Counted from the first letter of the stretch, positions 9,406-20,542 are shown. The stretch is DNA of 64,000 nucleotides from Carya illinoinensis (GCF_018687715.1 NC_056756.1:2356001-2420000); one strand, 5' to 3'. The notes: generated by a model not told the origin, from the letters alone. Numbers and translations are program-made.

Positions 9406-11650
9406 TTAATAGGACCACTTACATATTCTTGCATTCAAAGAAGTCTAGTTATAGATGTTTCCAAAAAGTCGCTTAAAAAGCAAATCGTTAACCTGATACA
9501 TAGGGCCCAAGATAAGGAATCAGATCAAATCAAAATCACAGGCATAAAACAAGACAAACAAAGACAAATATATATATAAATCATCTCTAATTGATTAGGT
9601 AATCCAATTCCATACATAGATATAAACGTCATGCAGCTCGAATATATTATTTTCAATTTTAGGCGTAGTTAGCCGTGCATGATCAGTGTTTGTTATTGTA
9701 TTTTTTTTCTACAGTGGACCATCTAGCAGTGGTCTCAGACTCAGCACACTCTTATTTTACTTTAAAGCTGCCTTCATGATGATCAGCCCTAAGTATCGAT
9801 ACTATATAATAAATATTAATACATATATGTGGGTAAGTCAAACGGCCCGATTTATAGAGTAGCGATATGCTCAGAGAAAATTACGCTTCCTAATTATGTA
9901 GTATTTTAAAAAGAAAATGATAAATCCACCGACTGATTATTCATATAATTGAAATGTATTTTTTTAATATTAATATTTGTTTATTTTTTAATAGTGTGTT
10001 ATTTATTTAAATAAACAAAAAAATGCTTTTGAAAAAAAAAATTGGCTTTAATGCTATGTGTACAAAGTGTCGGTCGGTTGTGGTATCACGTCGTCCTTGC
10101 ATCCATTTTAAAAATAAAAAATTTTATATGCAGTTATTTTTACATATTTTTTACGTATTTTATTGATGTAATTGACTATATTATTTTTTTAATATAAAAT
10201 AATTATTTGAACCAATCACATTAATGATATACATAAATAATATGCAAAAATAACTAAGCAACATGAATAAATCTTGTACAGTTTCCAAATTGTCTCTGGT
10301 TGATCTGATCTCTTCAAAACCTCGTGGTTAATTTCCACAAGCGAAGCGCGCGATAATTAAACATTTCCACGCATGCATGGCTTCCTTAGGATAACTACTA
10401 CTAACAAAGTCGAAAGCTATTAATTTCTGATTGGTCCGGTAATTGCTGCGAGAAATATGGACCCATGTGTCAATTATGAAATTAAACATGCAATGGATAT
10501 TCTCATGGGGTCAAAATCAATTACTAGCTATTTATGAAAAATTTTACTCATCATCTCTATATCATATATTTATTTTTATTTTTCTCGTAACTGATGTATG
10601 ATCATGTATGGATATATAATGTGTAGACGAACTCTTAATTTATATTATGCTCATGACAGAGTAATATTGGATTAATTATAAGGCAGATTAAAGTAAAAAT
10701 AAAACGATGAAATTAAGGAGATGATCAGAAAGCATGCATAATCAGTTTGGCTATGCATACTAAGTTTGTTCTTTCGATTTGACCCTAAAGGTTTTCACGT
10801 TCTGACCCGATCCGATGAAAGGTGGAATGATACTTACAACCGCAACTTGATATAAGGGTTCTGGGATTTTCCATTTTTTTTTTTTAAAAGATATAATTTT
10901 TAAAGTAATATCATCATTTGTTAATCTTCTGAAACTAGTGTAATTTTATCGCTTTTATTTCATCTAGAAATTCTCCATCTTCATGAAATTACAGTAAAAT
11001 TAATTACTGTGATAGATTCAGAGGATATTACAAATTACAGATAAATTACGAAGTATTTCCAACTTGATATTCTCTTTTTCATTTTCTCCAGACAATGCCC
11101 TCTCTTTTTTCTCGTGGGCAACAAGAAAACATCCAGGTACTTTTTAGGAAAATCTCTTAATGGTATGGAATTTATGCAAGGAGCTCTATTTCAGAATAAG
11201 CATAACGCAAGCCTTCGTCTATGTATCGGCTATCGGGCCCAAAATAACACACAAGCCACCTGTGTGATCCGATCAATTCCATCAGTGCTCAGATCCTAGG
11301 CCGGATTAGTTGGGCTAAACCCATGTTGGAGCTCGTTCTCCCAATTAGAGGTAAACAACTCGATTGGATTACGTGGGAGCTCCTGGTCATGAAAAGCCCA
11401 TCTCGGATGATCCGAGTCGGATCACCAAAAGTTTCATACCCCTAATGAAATTGGTCGGATCATGTTGCAGCTTGACTCTTGTTTAGAGGAACAATTTGGT
11501 TTAGTGCTCTAATCCCGAGAGAAATATACAAAGACTACCCGATGCCTAGGAGGCCAATGACAACTTGGGAAAACAAACAAAGAGTGTGCATAATGTAGTC
11601 AATTTCATTGGCACATGAATCTCGCGGCGAGCAAAGTTAGCTCTTGGTTC
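9406..11650. other. Non-coding stretch between two retrotransposon relics
   Basis: I recognise no gene. A MITE-like element lies at 10131-10256. Around 11100-11530 the sequence is less AT-rich and includes short repeats of GATCCGA/CGGATCA type, with no readable protein family. The small open frames here carry no motif. Confidence 0.6.
10131..10256. mobile_element. MITE-like imperfect inverted repeat (family 1)
   Basis: The left arm CAGTTATTTTTACATATTTT matches the reverse complement of the right arm (ATATGCAAAAATAACT) over about 45 bases at roughly 80%. The core is AT-rich. It resembles the element at 4327-4455. The copy in unit B is at 40197-40322. Confidence 0.55.
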
Positions 11651-11756
11651 TGTTGAGGGTCCACCCCATATGTGCCCATGTGTTGATGATGTCCAATTCA
11701 CATGATTGTATTCCTCAGATGTGCTTCTACTTGAATTGGACATTGAGCATCTCCAG

Positions 11757-12621
11757 CAGGGGTGAACATTTAACCCGGCCATCCGACCCCGAAACAAAAT
11801 GGATCAGAAACAGGTAATTTCATTTTCTAACTGTTTGATACTGGGTCGGTTCAGGTAATTACCCATTAGCTGAATTGGCTTCATTAATTGAATAGAAGTT
11901 AAAAAAAAAAAAAATTGACTTGAGAGAAATCAACTAGCATGATTGTAGTTTGTTTTTATACGGAATTGGATATAAAAAATTGATAAAAATTGAAAAAGTA
12001 GCAGAAAAGACAAAAAGGTGGACTCTTAGGCTCTTAGCTCTGTCCTGCACTTACTTTTCAATCTTTTCCCTCTTCAACGTCCTATCTCCCTCGATTTCAG
12101 ATGTCACCACAAAGTATGGGTCTTCCATGGTGAATCTGTGATGTGCTTCTCTTCCAAAATATCGAGTTGAGTGCCTTCTTTATGTGAAAGTCTTTGATGC
12201 CTTTTGCCGAACTAGTCTCATTCGAAGTCAGCAACTCATGATACAACACAACTATTTCCCTTCGATCGCATTATCATTTTTGGAAAATCCATACCTACAG
12301 GTTCCTCCGGAGACGATCGAGTCTCTTGGACCCAAAGAGCTTCTGATCCTGAAAATCTCTGGTAACTATGGCTTCCTTTTATTGACCCAGTAAAAGATCC
12401 ACTCGAATCTCAACTATTTTTCATGGAGAGTGTTCTTTATTATTTATTAAATTATTTAATGATGCTTGAGGTCGGAATAGCCGCTTTCTTCCGAATCAAT
12501 TTCGGATTCGGTTAATCGGGTAACGGTGGAAATCGAAAATTCCCTTTTTCAAAATTAGATGATTTCAGGTCAGGTCGGAACACTGTTTCTCGGTTCGGAT
12601 CAGGTCGAATGAATAGTCCTA
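11757..12621. mobile_element. Non-autonomous hAT-type element (865 bp) inside the copia LTR
   Basis: It is flanked by the 8-bp direct repeat ATCTCCAG (11749-11756 and 12622-12629), the target duplication length of hAT elements. The left end CAGGGGTGAACATTTAACC and the reverse complement of the right end, TAGGACTATTCATTCGACC, form degenerate terminal inverted repeats of the plant hAT kind. The inside is non-coding, with short frames lacking motifs and an A-run near 11901-11914. The same insertion is in unit B (41823-42687), so it predates the duplication. Confidence 0.85.
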
Positions 12622-12677
12622 ATCTCCAGCACGTATCCAGCTCATGTAGTGTGAAGGGAGAGGAGGTCAACCTCTCC

Positions 12678-12685
12678 TATAAATA
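12678..12685 (+). promoter_or_regulatory. Copia LTR TATA box
   Basis: TCCTATAAATAG in the LTR remainder after the hAT insertion is a good plant TATA box. It lies about 430 bases before the gag ATG at 13105, so transcripts would start within the LTR. The unit B copy is at 42744-42751. Confidence 0.6.
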
Positions 12686-13104
12686 GTGTGAATCGAAAAC
12701 GAACACCGGAGATGCCCACATGTGCCTCTAGAAGTTGGAGAGTGTGATTCACACGCCTCAATCGCAGTTAGAGGAAGAAGACGACTGAGTCCACTCGCCC
12801 ACGCGCCACCATGCACATCAGAGGTTGAAGACACATGAGTTACATGCCCCCACGCGCCCTACAGAGCTCTTGTGCATGTTCTACATGTGCCTCACTCGCA
12901 CAAAGGAGCTGTTGCTTAGCATGTGTATCCCACGCGCCAGTGATTTGCACTGTCCTTTTTTCAGAACCTTGTTGGGCTTGATCTAAGTCATTTGGAGTCC
13001 GATTTCAACGATCAAATAGCGCTTTTCAACTATTTAGATCATTCCGGACTCATCCGTATGGTTAGAATTTTGAAATTTTTTGTTAAAATTTTTTCTAAAT
13101 TCAT

Positions 13105-14253
13105 ATGGAAGGTGGAAGATATAGGAACTATGGAAATCCCAGTAGTTCTGGGCCTAGGTCCACAGTGTCAAATGGTAAGTTTGAAGTTGAAAAGTTCGAT
13201 GGAACTAACAACTTTGACATCTGGCAATGTGAAGTCATGGATGTTTTGATCCAACAAGAGTTGGATATTGTGTTGGACAATAAACCAGATGATATAACTG
13301 AACAAGATTGGAAGAAGCTTAATACCCAAGCTTGTAATACAATCCGGTTATGCCTTACCAAAGAACAGAAGTATTTTATCATGAGAGAGACAAATGCTAA
13401 GAAACTTTGACAAAAATTGAAGGATAAGTTCATGAAGAAGAGCATTGAGAGCCGTTTGCACTTGAAGAAAAAACTCTTCAGATTCAAATTTCGTGCAGGT
13501 AATTCTATGTTTGAACATCTAAATAGTTATAACAAAATTCTTACTGATTTGTTAAACTTAGATGTTAAAATCTAAAATGAAGATAAACCTTTACTTTTGT
13601 TAAATTCCTTACCTGATACATATGAGTATTTAATTACTACTTTACTGTATAGGAAGGAAAAGATTAGGTTTGACGATGTATCTAGTTCTTTAATTAGCAA
13701 TAAGTACCGTAAAAAAGATAAGTAGGTACAACTAGATACATCAAGTGAAACGCTAACAGCAAGAGGGAGACCATAGTCAAGGTATTTTAGAAAGAAGAAA
13801 GATTTTCTATCGAAAACCCGGGCCACATCACGTGGTTCATCAGTTGGAAGAAAAATCGCCGAGACGAGTGTTCCTTTGTCACAACAAAGGATACTGGAAG
13901 AAGGATTGTCCCAAACTGAAGGGACAACATCATAATGAACCCACCACAGCCAATGTCATGGACATAGATGATAATTCAGATTTTGCCTTGACAAGTTCAC
14001 CATCCATTTGTCATTCTGATGAATGGATTCTGGATGTACCTATCACATGTGTCTCAATCGGGACTGGTTTACTGACTTCACAAAGATTGATGGTGGAGTA
14101 GTACTTATGGGCAATGACAGTGCCTGTACGATTCGGGGAATAAGTAGCATTCGGTTAAAGCTGCACGATGGCAGCGTCAAGACTCTGACAGAAGTTCGGT
14201 ACATTCTAGACTTGCGAAAGAATCTCATCTCACTGAGATCTCTAGATTAAAAG
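13105..14253 (+). pseudogene. Copia gag-protease reading frame, unit A copy (broken)
   Basis: gag starts MEGGRYRNYGNPSSSG and runs KFEVEKFDGTNNFDIWQ, WKKLNTQACNTIRLCL, RLHLKKKLFRFKF, GNSMFEHLNSYN and LLNSLPDTYEYL, which is typical copia gag. Stops fall at 13408-13410 (TGA, probably from TGG), about 13573-13575, 13723-13725 and beyond. After a frame change come a degraded zinc knuckle (CHNKGYWKKDC) and the protease. Unit A has lost 7 bases at about 14029 (ATGGATT between short repeats), which deletes the Asp-Ser-Gly protease site in frame; unit B keeps it. Confidence 0.8.
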
Positions 14254-14491
14254 GTATTCAGAATCACTATTGAAGAAAAAACTCTCAAAGTACTAATAGG
14301 ACTTCAGGTGGTAATGAAGGGTTTGAGGCGAGGAAACTTGTACTTCTTGCAAGGAAGTACTATCAATGGAAGAGCTTCCACATGCTGTGAGAATCTAGAT
14401 GAGACTGATGCTGACACCACCAGTCTTTGGCATATGCGTATGGGACACGTTGGAGAAAATTTTTTGTAAACACTGGTGAAGTAAGGCTTAC

Positions 14492-14493
14492 TT
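14492..14493. other. Novel junction of the tandem duplication
   Basis: Units A and B agree through GTAAGGCTTACT. Unit A then reads TGAATTCTGTCC while unit B (44566) reads CAAAGGTGCCAA and continues the copia coding sequence. The junction thus joins the copia pre-integrase region to B3-gene intron DNA. No element end or LTR lies at the join, which points to non-homologous joining or an assembly join. Confidence 0.85.
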
Positions 14494-14861
14494 GAATTCT
14501 GTCCGCTGTTGCTTGAAACTTTTACCTTCTTAGGGCCAAAAATATCTTACTACTATTCTTTTCATTATTCCATGCAGATTCTCTGCTCTCCCATGATGGC
14601 AAGGCCTCACCAGTTTTGGATCTTACAATAATTTGCTTGAATGCAGCATGTGCTTATAAAAAAGTGAACCTGTGTTAATTTTCGTTATTTATCTTTATAG
14701 TTCATTCCGTTTGTTTATCCATTTTCCATATACAAGTTTGATGATATTTATCGATATTACTATGATCCATTTTTTTTTCATTTATATTTATAGTTGATTG
14801 CAGAAATTGCTATGTTAGTTATTTGTTTGTTTCATTTATTTCATTTTGAACGTATTGCAAG
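14493..14861 (+). other. Probable intron/upstream part of the truncated B3 gene
   Basis: There is no clear coding sequence. The T-rich end leading into ...TATTGCAAG before 14862 suits a plant 3' splice site. An upstream exon may hide around 14575-14650, but I cannot identify one. In unit A the matching sequence lies before the window. Confidence 0.5.
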
Positions 14862-14963
14862 GACAATCAATTAAATGAAGGAGATGTTTGCGTCTTTGAT
14901 CAAGTTGATCAGAGAAAGGATATTCCAATGCTAAAAGTCCTCAAAATTATGCACTTTTATTGA
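14862..14963 (+). pseudogene. B3-domain protein, last exon, cut off from its gene by the duplication
   Basis: The frame reads DNQLNEGDVCVFDQVDQRKD, then IPMLKVLKIMHFY and TGA at 14961-14963. L-x-EGDVCVF is the hallmark end of a plant B3 DNA-binding domain (final strands), followed by a short tail ending the protein. The exon begins after a T-rich tract and AG. The duplication junction is only about 370 bases upstream and the sequence before it is copia, so this copy lacks its earlier exons and promoter and should be a pseudogene. The presumed full gene lies left of the window. Confidence 0.75.
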
Positions 14964-16547
14964 ACTTTTTGTCTTTTCTATTGCTATCATGTAATGCAGT
15001 GTGACACTTTTCTATGTTCGTAAATGATGTATTAGTTTATTTTATCTGCTTCTGTTAAGGTGAGTTTTGTTGATTTTTAGAGGCATTAGAATGATACCAA
15101 ATGAGATGTGATACTTCTTATCAAATTTTAACTATTAAATATAAAGACTACAAATTTTTCTATATTTCTATATATTTTTTAGAATGGATTATTTTTATTT
15201 GATAACATTCTAAGATTTCAAATGTTATATTATAGTTTTTATTTTTGAAGATCAGATTATTTATTTTATCTAGATGTTATTTTTAAGTTATTCTCATACA
15301 ACCATGCAAACGTGCCTCGAACATTGCACCATTATCTAGTATATGTGTATATATATATACATATGCTAGGATATGATCAACATACAAATCACGTTTATTT
15401 AATTGACTTAAGTAATTTTTAGTTTTTAACAAAATAGACTAATTCATTTAAATAATTTTTAATTTCTTACTATCATTATTACTAAATTTAGTTGCAGTAG
15501 GATAATAATTAATAATATAACTTAAATAAAACTATTATTTATGCAAATACAAATATTGAGACTTAAGACAAGGCCTACAACGGAATAAAACTAACTTAAA
15601 ATAAGTCCAATAAAAATAAAGCTCACGTGAATTCGGTTCCAACATAAAATCACTTATTAATTTTGTAAAAATTTAAGCTCATCAAACAAATCAAGCCCAC
15701 GTTAAGTCCAGAAGCAATTCAGCTATGTCTTAAACACTAAGTGGTATTATATATATATATATATATATACATACACACGTAATAATAACAAAATAATCTT
15801 TTATTAAATTTTACATTGAATCTACACGTTAAATGGTCTAAAGTCTTTAAGGCTTTGGAGTTAACGGAAAAAAATTACTATTCACAATTAAGTAATACTT
15901 TATTATAATAGAATATATATATATATATAATATGCCTTATAAATAAATTATCATTAATATAGAAATTTCAAAATTGATGCATGGTGCATAAATTTTTTAA
16001 AATTTATGAATTTATTTATAATTGATCAGGGAGATAAAAAAATTAAAAAAATAAGAAATTTTAAGGGGAGAGAGAGGGAGGGGGATGTATGACTAGCGGA
16101 GTTAGAAATTTTTCGAGGGGAAGAAAGTGGGCTAAATGGCGAAAAAAAGTGGTAACGGCTAGGAGGCGGCAATTGCACCATTTCGTAGGAAGGTGTGGAA
16201 GAAAGCAATTGGTTGAGATGGATTTTAAAATAGTTTATGATTGGATCGTCTTTTCCACGTCGCGTGGGATCTCGACAAGTACGATGCAGCTGTAGAGTGA
16301 TTTCAAAGCTTAGTGATTCGTGTCGTTCGTAAAGTACCTGTTTGGCCTTAGGATGGTAGAGTAATTACATGAGTAATGATTCATGCACGCATACTAAAAT
16401 AAAAGTTAGTGGCCGAGATCACACAAGAAAGCAATAAACGTTAATTTTATTATGATTTATGTAATGAACAGCGTTAAATTTAATAAAAAATAATAAAAAA
16501 TCATTAAAATAAGATTTTTTATTTGATATCCACGTTATATATATATA
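14964..16547. other. Non-coding B3 3' flank, unit B copy
   Basis: Copy of 48-1641 with about eight single-base differences and altered (TA)n lengths (near 15750-15768 and 15913-15928). No gene is seen. It ends in the TA-rich run at which the Helitron begins. Confidence 0.7.
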
Positions 16548-16779
16548 TCTCTTATATATTAAAAGTGCGGATGGGCGTGCTACAGTGTTAGAAACAGTAA
16601 TTTTTTTACTTTTCATTTTTTGTTTCCGTGTATTTGTTCTCTGACTTTTCTGCCTTTGATTTATATCGATTTGTTGCCGTGCAGTTGGGTTTTATTTGTT
16701 TTTGGGAATGGGTGAGATGTTTTACTGTCACGTGGTGTGACGTTATGTCAGTGATATTTTTACAGAATAATTTTAGACC

Positions 16780-17132
16780 ACACAAATCCATTCTCAAGCT
16801 TTATTCGTCTACCTCGCAACTCTCTCTCTTTTCTTTCTGTAACTCGCAACCCTCCATTTCTCTTCGTTTAGCTGAAATCCAAAGCATCGAAGCTGTGAGA
16901 CCTGGACCCAACGCCTCTTTCTCCCTCTGTTTCCATCGTCTCGACCACAGCCTCTGCAATTTCCAGTGCTCACTGTCCTGCAAAAGTTCCTCCTTAATTC
17001 CCCCTTACAAGAGGTGCTCTTTTTTGTCAGATCTCGACTCTCAAAGCCCAGGAATCAAGCCCCAAGAAACAACTACTGGCTCTTGTTCTTCTACGCGGAG
17101 TCCAACTCAAAGTTTCCCTTCGTCTATAAGAA
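16780..17132 (+). other. Captured 5' leader of the LAX gene (probable)
   Basis: The pyrimidine-rich leader-like sequence (CTCTCTCTCTTTTCTTTC near 16820) runs straight into the LAX start codon at 17133 without a break. It is best read as the captured 5' UTR. The left edge of the captured piece is not visible. Confidence 0.45.
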
Positions 17133-18310
17133 ATGTTACCTCAGAAACAAGCGGAGGAGGCCATGGTCTCGAGCTTCAACTTGACTGAGCGTGATGACAG
17201 AGAGGAAGAGAAGGTAGACGAGTCGGGTTTGGGCCTCAAAAGCTTTATCTGGCATGGTGGGTCTGTCTATGATGCATGGTTCAGCTGGGGAAAAAAAATT
17301 CAAGTCATAAGTTGGATTCATAAAAATATTTTTTCAATCAGTTTTATCAGAGAAAGATTTTACTGATTTTGGTTTTTGGTTTTGATTTTGGTTTTACAGG
17401 TGGCTCACATTCTGTTAACGCTGCCATACTCTTTCTCTCAAATGGGTATGCTTTCAGGGATTATACTGCAGGTCTTTTTTGGTCTGCTTGGAAGCTGGAC
17501 TGCTTATCTTATCAGTATTCTATACGTCGAGTACCGAAGCCGAAAGGAGAAAATGAATCCTAGCTTGAAGAACCATGTCATCCAGGTAAGCATTTCAAGA
17601 ACACCGTCACACTGTACAATTTCATACAACTCAAATTTATTTGAATTTGAGTATCAAAAAAAAAAAAAATGAATTGTTCTTTTGTGTATCTATGGACAGT
17701 GGTTTGAAGTGCTCTATGGTTTACTTGGCCTGTACTGGAAAGCCGTTGGGTTGGCCTTCAACTGTACCTTCCTCCTCTTTGGATCTGTTATCCAGCTCAT
17801 AGCTTGTGCAAGGTATTCTTCTCTCAAACTTGGCTTTCCATCTTTGCCTTTGGATTTGTAGTTTCAAGGCGATAATAAGATTTGGGTTATGTTTATGACT
17901 AAAAATTTGTGCTTTTACGTGGGATTAATTATACAGTAATATATACTACATAGACGACCATTTGGACAAGAGAACATGGACATATATCTTTGGAACTTGC
18001 TGTGCCACCATTGTGTTCATACCCTCATTCCACAACTACAGGATTTGGTCCTTCCTTGGGCTGGGAATGACCACCTAAACTGCTTGGTATTTGACCATTG
18101 GAGCCGTTGTTAATGGCCAGGTACAAAAAATTAAATTGAGAACATTTCTCACGAGCCTCTTCCTTCTTTGTGTGCGCTTTATTTAATTAAAGCTTCCCTT
18201 TTTCACTCTTATACTATATTTATATATTACTGGTTTACAGGCAGAGGGTGTTGCGCCAGTGGCCCAACAAAGTTGGTTTTGTATTTCACAGGTGCCACCA
18301 ATATACCGTG
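17133..18310 (+). pseudogene. LAX: AUX1/LAX auxin influx carrier fragment, five exons
   Basis: AUX1/LAX proteins are plasma-membrane proton-coupled auxin importers of the amino-acid permease family. Exon 1 (from ATG 17133) reads MLPQKQAEEAMVSSFN and KSFIWHGGSVYDAWFSW. Exon 2 (17400-17585) includes LLTLPYSFSQMGMLSGIILQ and GSWTAYLISILYVEYRSRKE. Exon 3 (17700-17812) includes FNCTFLLFGSVIQLIACA. Exon 4 (17937-18120) includes DDHLDKRTWTYIFG and FIPSFHNYRIWSFLGLGMTT. Exon 5 (from about 18241) includes SGPTKLVLYFTGATNI and then ends. Introns keep GT-AG borders except a degraded exon 1 donor. Exon 4 has an in-frame TAA at 18076-18078 where the family has tyrosine, and exon 5 is shifted. Only the N-terminal third or so is present, so no transporter can be made. 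Confidence 0.9.
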
Positions 18311-19731
18311 TGAGTTTGACCATATCCTAATTTTTTAAAGTAACCCATGCTGCTATATTCTTCTCTAAAAATTCAGAGAGATTAAAAAAAGGTAAAATTT
18401 ATTGCTCGGTGATCTTCTATTCGAAAGCTTCTATAATATGCCATAAATGGGTTTTGAGGGAAAAGACAAAATCATGATCGAATTATTTTATTAGCTCCAT
18501 TAATGTCCTACGTGTAGTTAAATGGGACGCAACGTTTGTAAGTTAACCTAGATGGTTATGCAAGGGAAATATTTTATTTTTTGGTTGATTTCCAAAATAT
18601 GCTCTGTTGTTTCTGGTAGGTAACAAGAGTGAGTGAGGTTCCCTCATTTTATAAACGAAGAAGTTTCAGCATAAGTTTGGGTTACTTTATACTAGCTTGA
18701 CCATGTGGTGATGTACTTGGTCTTTCACAACTCTTAAGTCATTCGGCTTCCATTTACTAACTTTATCCACTCAGTCTTCCACTTTAGCATGTGTGTTGGG
18801 GCGAGAGGGGATGCAGAGAGGATTTAAGGATTATCAAGATGAGAACCATGATGCTGCAGCTCTATTTAGGAAGACACATTGCCTATTCCATTTAATTACT
18901 TCCTAGAGAGTTAGTTTGGCAATTGTTTGTGTTTATACCTTTTCTTCACACTGTTTTGTTTGGCCTAACAAACAGATAACAACAATAACCATATTGAGGA
19001 TCTAACTTCATTTTAGGCAGGCCCATTTACCATATCTCCAAAAGTATTGCGACAGAAACTTCAGAAAAGGAATGTGTCATCCACCTTGGTGCAGAAGGAA
19101 TGTGTTTCTAATATTTAATTTTAAATACTCATCATCACATTCATGAAGGGCTACCCATATTATCTCTGCATCTGTACCGATCCATGATTGATTTTTCATT
19201 CTTATTGTTCTGAAGATTTTGTTTTGAATTTCAGTTGGCATACATGTTCTTGGTTCAGGGCTATAGATTTCGTGAAGCTCACAAATTGCTGTTGGTAAAC
19301 ACTTCTTTGTTTAATGTTTTTTTTTTTTTTTGATAAATTTCAAAATTATAGTTATAAGGTAGATCAGAATCCTTTCATGCAATATATGGTACTCTTCTTT
19401 GTTTAATGTGTTTTAAAACTGTTTTTTATCTTCTCATTAGAGAATATTCTGCACACTTGTATGTTCTATGTCAAGAATATAGCAAACATCCAGTTAATAA
19501 GTTTTAATTGCGGACTTCCATAGGCATGACATGAAGTGGGTTCATATTAGATTTCTTAACCAAGCTCATTAAATCTTGAGTTGGTGACATTTTTATTGAG
19601 GTATTGCTGTTGTTAACTTCAATAATTATCCGTAAATTATTTAAGATTATGATAAAAGAGGCCAATGAATGCCTTGATAGCCTCAAATCTTCACCATGTT
19701 TTTGAAATATCTCATTGTTTCTGGCTTTCAG
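18311..19731 (+). other. Helitron interior, unidentified (possibly more captured sequence)
   Basis: No protein family is recognised with confidence. Short open stretches flanked by intron-like T-rich tracts occur near 18810-18900 (frame RGFKDYQDENHDAAALF) and 19235-19290 (LAYMFLVQGYRFREAHKLL). They look exon-like but I cannot name a source gene. Confidence 0.5.
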
Positions 19732-19801
19732 AGCAAACGGTCGTGCTTCCCAAAACTGGATAGAGTTTCTATTCTTGGGGATGCTATTGACTGCTTAAAG
19801 G
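19732..19801 (+). pseudogene. Captured bHLH transcription factor exon fragment
   Basis: After a T-rich tract and CAG, the frame reads SKRSCFPKLDRVSILGDAID then CLK. It corresponds to the loop and second helix of plant bHLH proteins of the ICE1/AMS type (family pattern VPKIxKxDRASILGDAIEYLK). The first helix and basic region are missing. It ends at a possible GT donor. One exon in sense orientation. Confidence 0.7.
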
Positions 19802-20392
19802 GTGAAAGTTTACTTGTATGAATTCATGATATGTCTTTAACATTGTGCTGTTTCAGTTGGTAGTTTAGCAACAAATTCTAATTACTTTTGAGTCTTTACT
19901 TTGCTATCCTATCTAATTTATCCAGTTTCTACATCCACATATATTTCTAGGCACTTTATTGAATTTGAATTAATGCCTATTGGCGTCAAGATTTCTGTTT
20001 ATATGCATTACAGTCTATTAATCAATTTTCATCAAAAAGTTCATCTGCGTAATAATTTGTTGATGAGAGGTTATTGCCAACCATTGAGAAGGTCGAGTTA
20101 TGATGGAAGAGATGTGGAAGTAAGTAATATGCTAATATTTTTCATGATTAGATATGATTTTGTGTGGATGATTTTTTTTATTCAGAAAAGATATGATTTT
20201 CTGTCTTTATAAATAATAAATGATATATAAGTACTTATAGAAATAAATAAATGAGATAGTGAAATTTTTGTTATTTAGCCAATTTGTTATTTTTGGTAAG
20301 TTTTTTATTTTCACGACAATTTTTCTTTTTCATATTATGATAGATTTTTCCTGCTCTTTATGAGTATTTTATTATTCTCTTCATATGTATAG

Positions 20393-20542
20393 GTCACAAG
20401 ATTGCACAGGATTGCATTCAGAAATCGTTGCAGTTTATACATGAAAGAGAAATTTCTCACCTAGATGTCAAACCTTATAATATTTATGTAAAGAATGGTG
20501 TTTATAAAATTGTCATTTTGGATGTGCTGTGCAATTCTCACG
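20393..20542 (+). pseudogene. WEE1: Captured WEE1 kinase exon
   Basis: WEE1 is a nuclear kinase that holds CDKs inactive by tyrosine phosphorylation. The exon is bordered by AG and GTAAGA. It reads SLQFIHEREISHLDVKPYNI and YVKNGVYKI, matching the catalytic loop of plant WEE1 (family HLDVKPDNIYVKNGVYKLGD). The aspartate after KP is tyrosine here and the following GDFG is lost (KIVILDVLCN), so the fragment is decayed as well as incomplete. Confidence 0.85.

Larger units (their letters stand above)
1..14492. repeat. Tandem segmental duplication, unit A (5' part lies outside the window)
   Basis: Base 1 matches base 14917, and the match runs with the same gene and repeat order to 14492, where it pairs with 44565. 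Shared parts differ by a few SNPs and by microsatellite or homopolymer length. The duplicated unit starts at 14493 in copy B, so in copy A its first 420 or so bases lie before the window. Unit A ends in the middle of a copia element, directly against unrelated B3-gene intron sequence. Unit-specific contents here are two small Helitrons (1642-3567) and an uninterrupted target site for the CACTA element of unit B. Confidence 0.93.
11651..14492 (+). mobile_element. Ty1/copia retrotransposon, unit A copy, truncated at the duplication junction
   Basis: The 5' LTR begins TGTTGAGGGTCCACCCC at 11651; the matching 3' LTR start in unit B is at 47327. The LTR is interrupted by a hAT element (11757-12621). 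An LTR promoter TATAAATA lies at 12678-12685. gag starts at ATG 13105. The element runs through gag, zinc knuckle and protease into the pre-integrase region and then ends at 14492, where the tandem junction joins it to B3 intron sequence. It has many stops and cannot be functional. Confidence 0.88.

Noticed and set aside
11546..11797. 83-codon minus-strand frame across the copia LTR start
   Set aside because: It spans the LTR boundary and the hAT end; no motif, and repeated in unit B only by duplication.
12184..12393. 69-codon frame inside the hAT element as a possible transposase piece
   Set aside because: No hAT dimerisation or DDE motif, and far too short; the element is non-autonomous.
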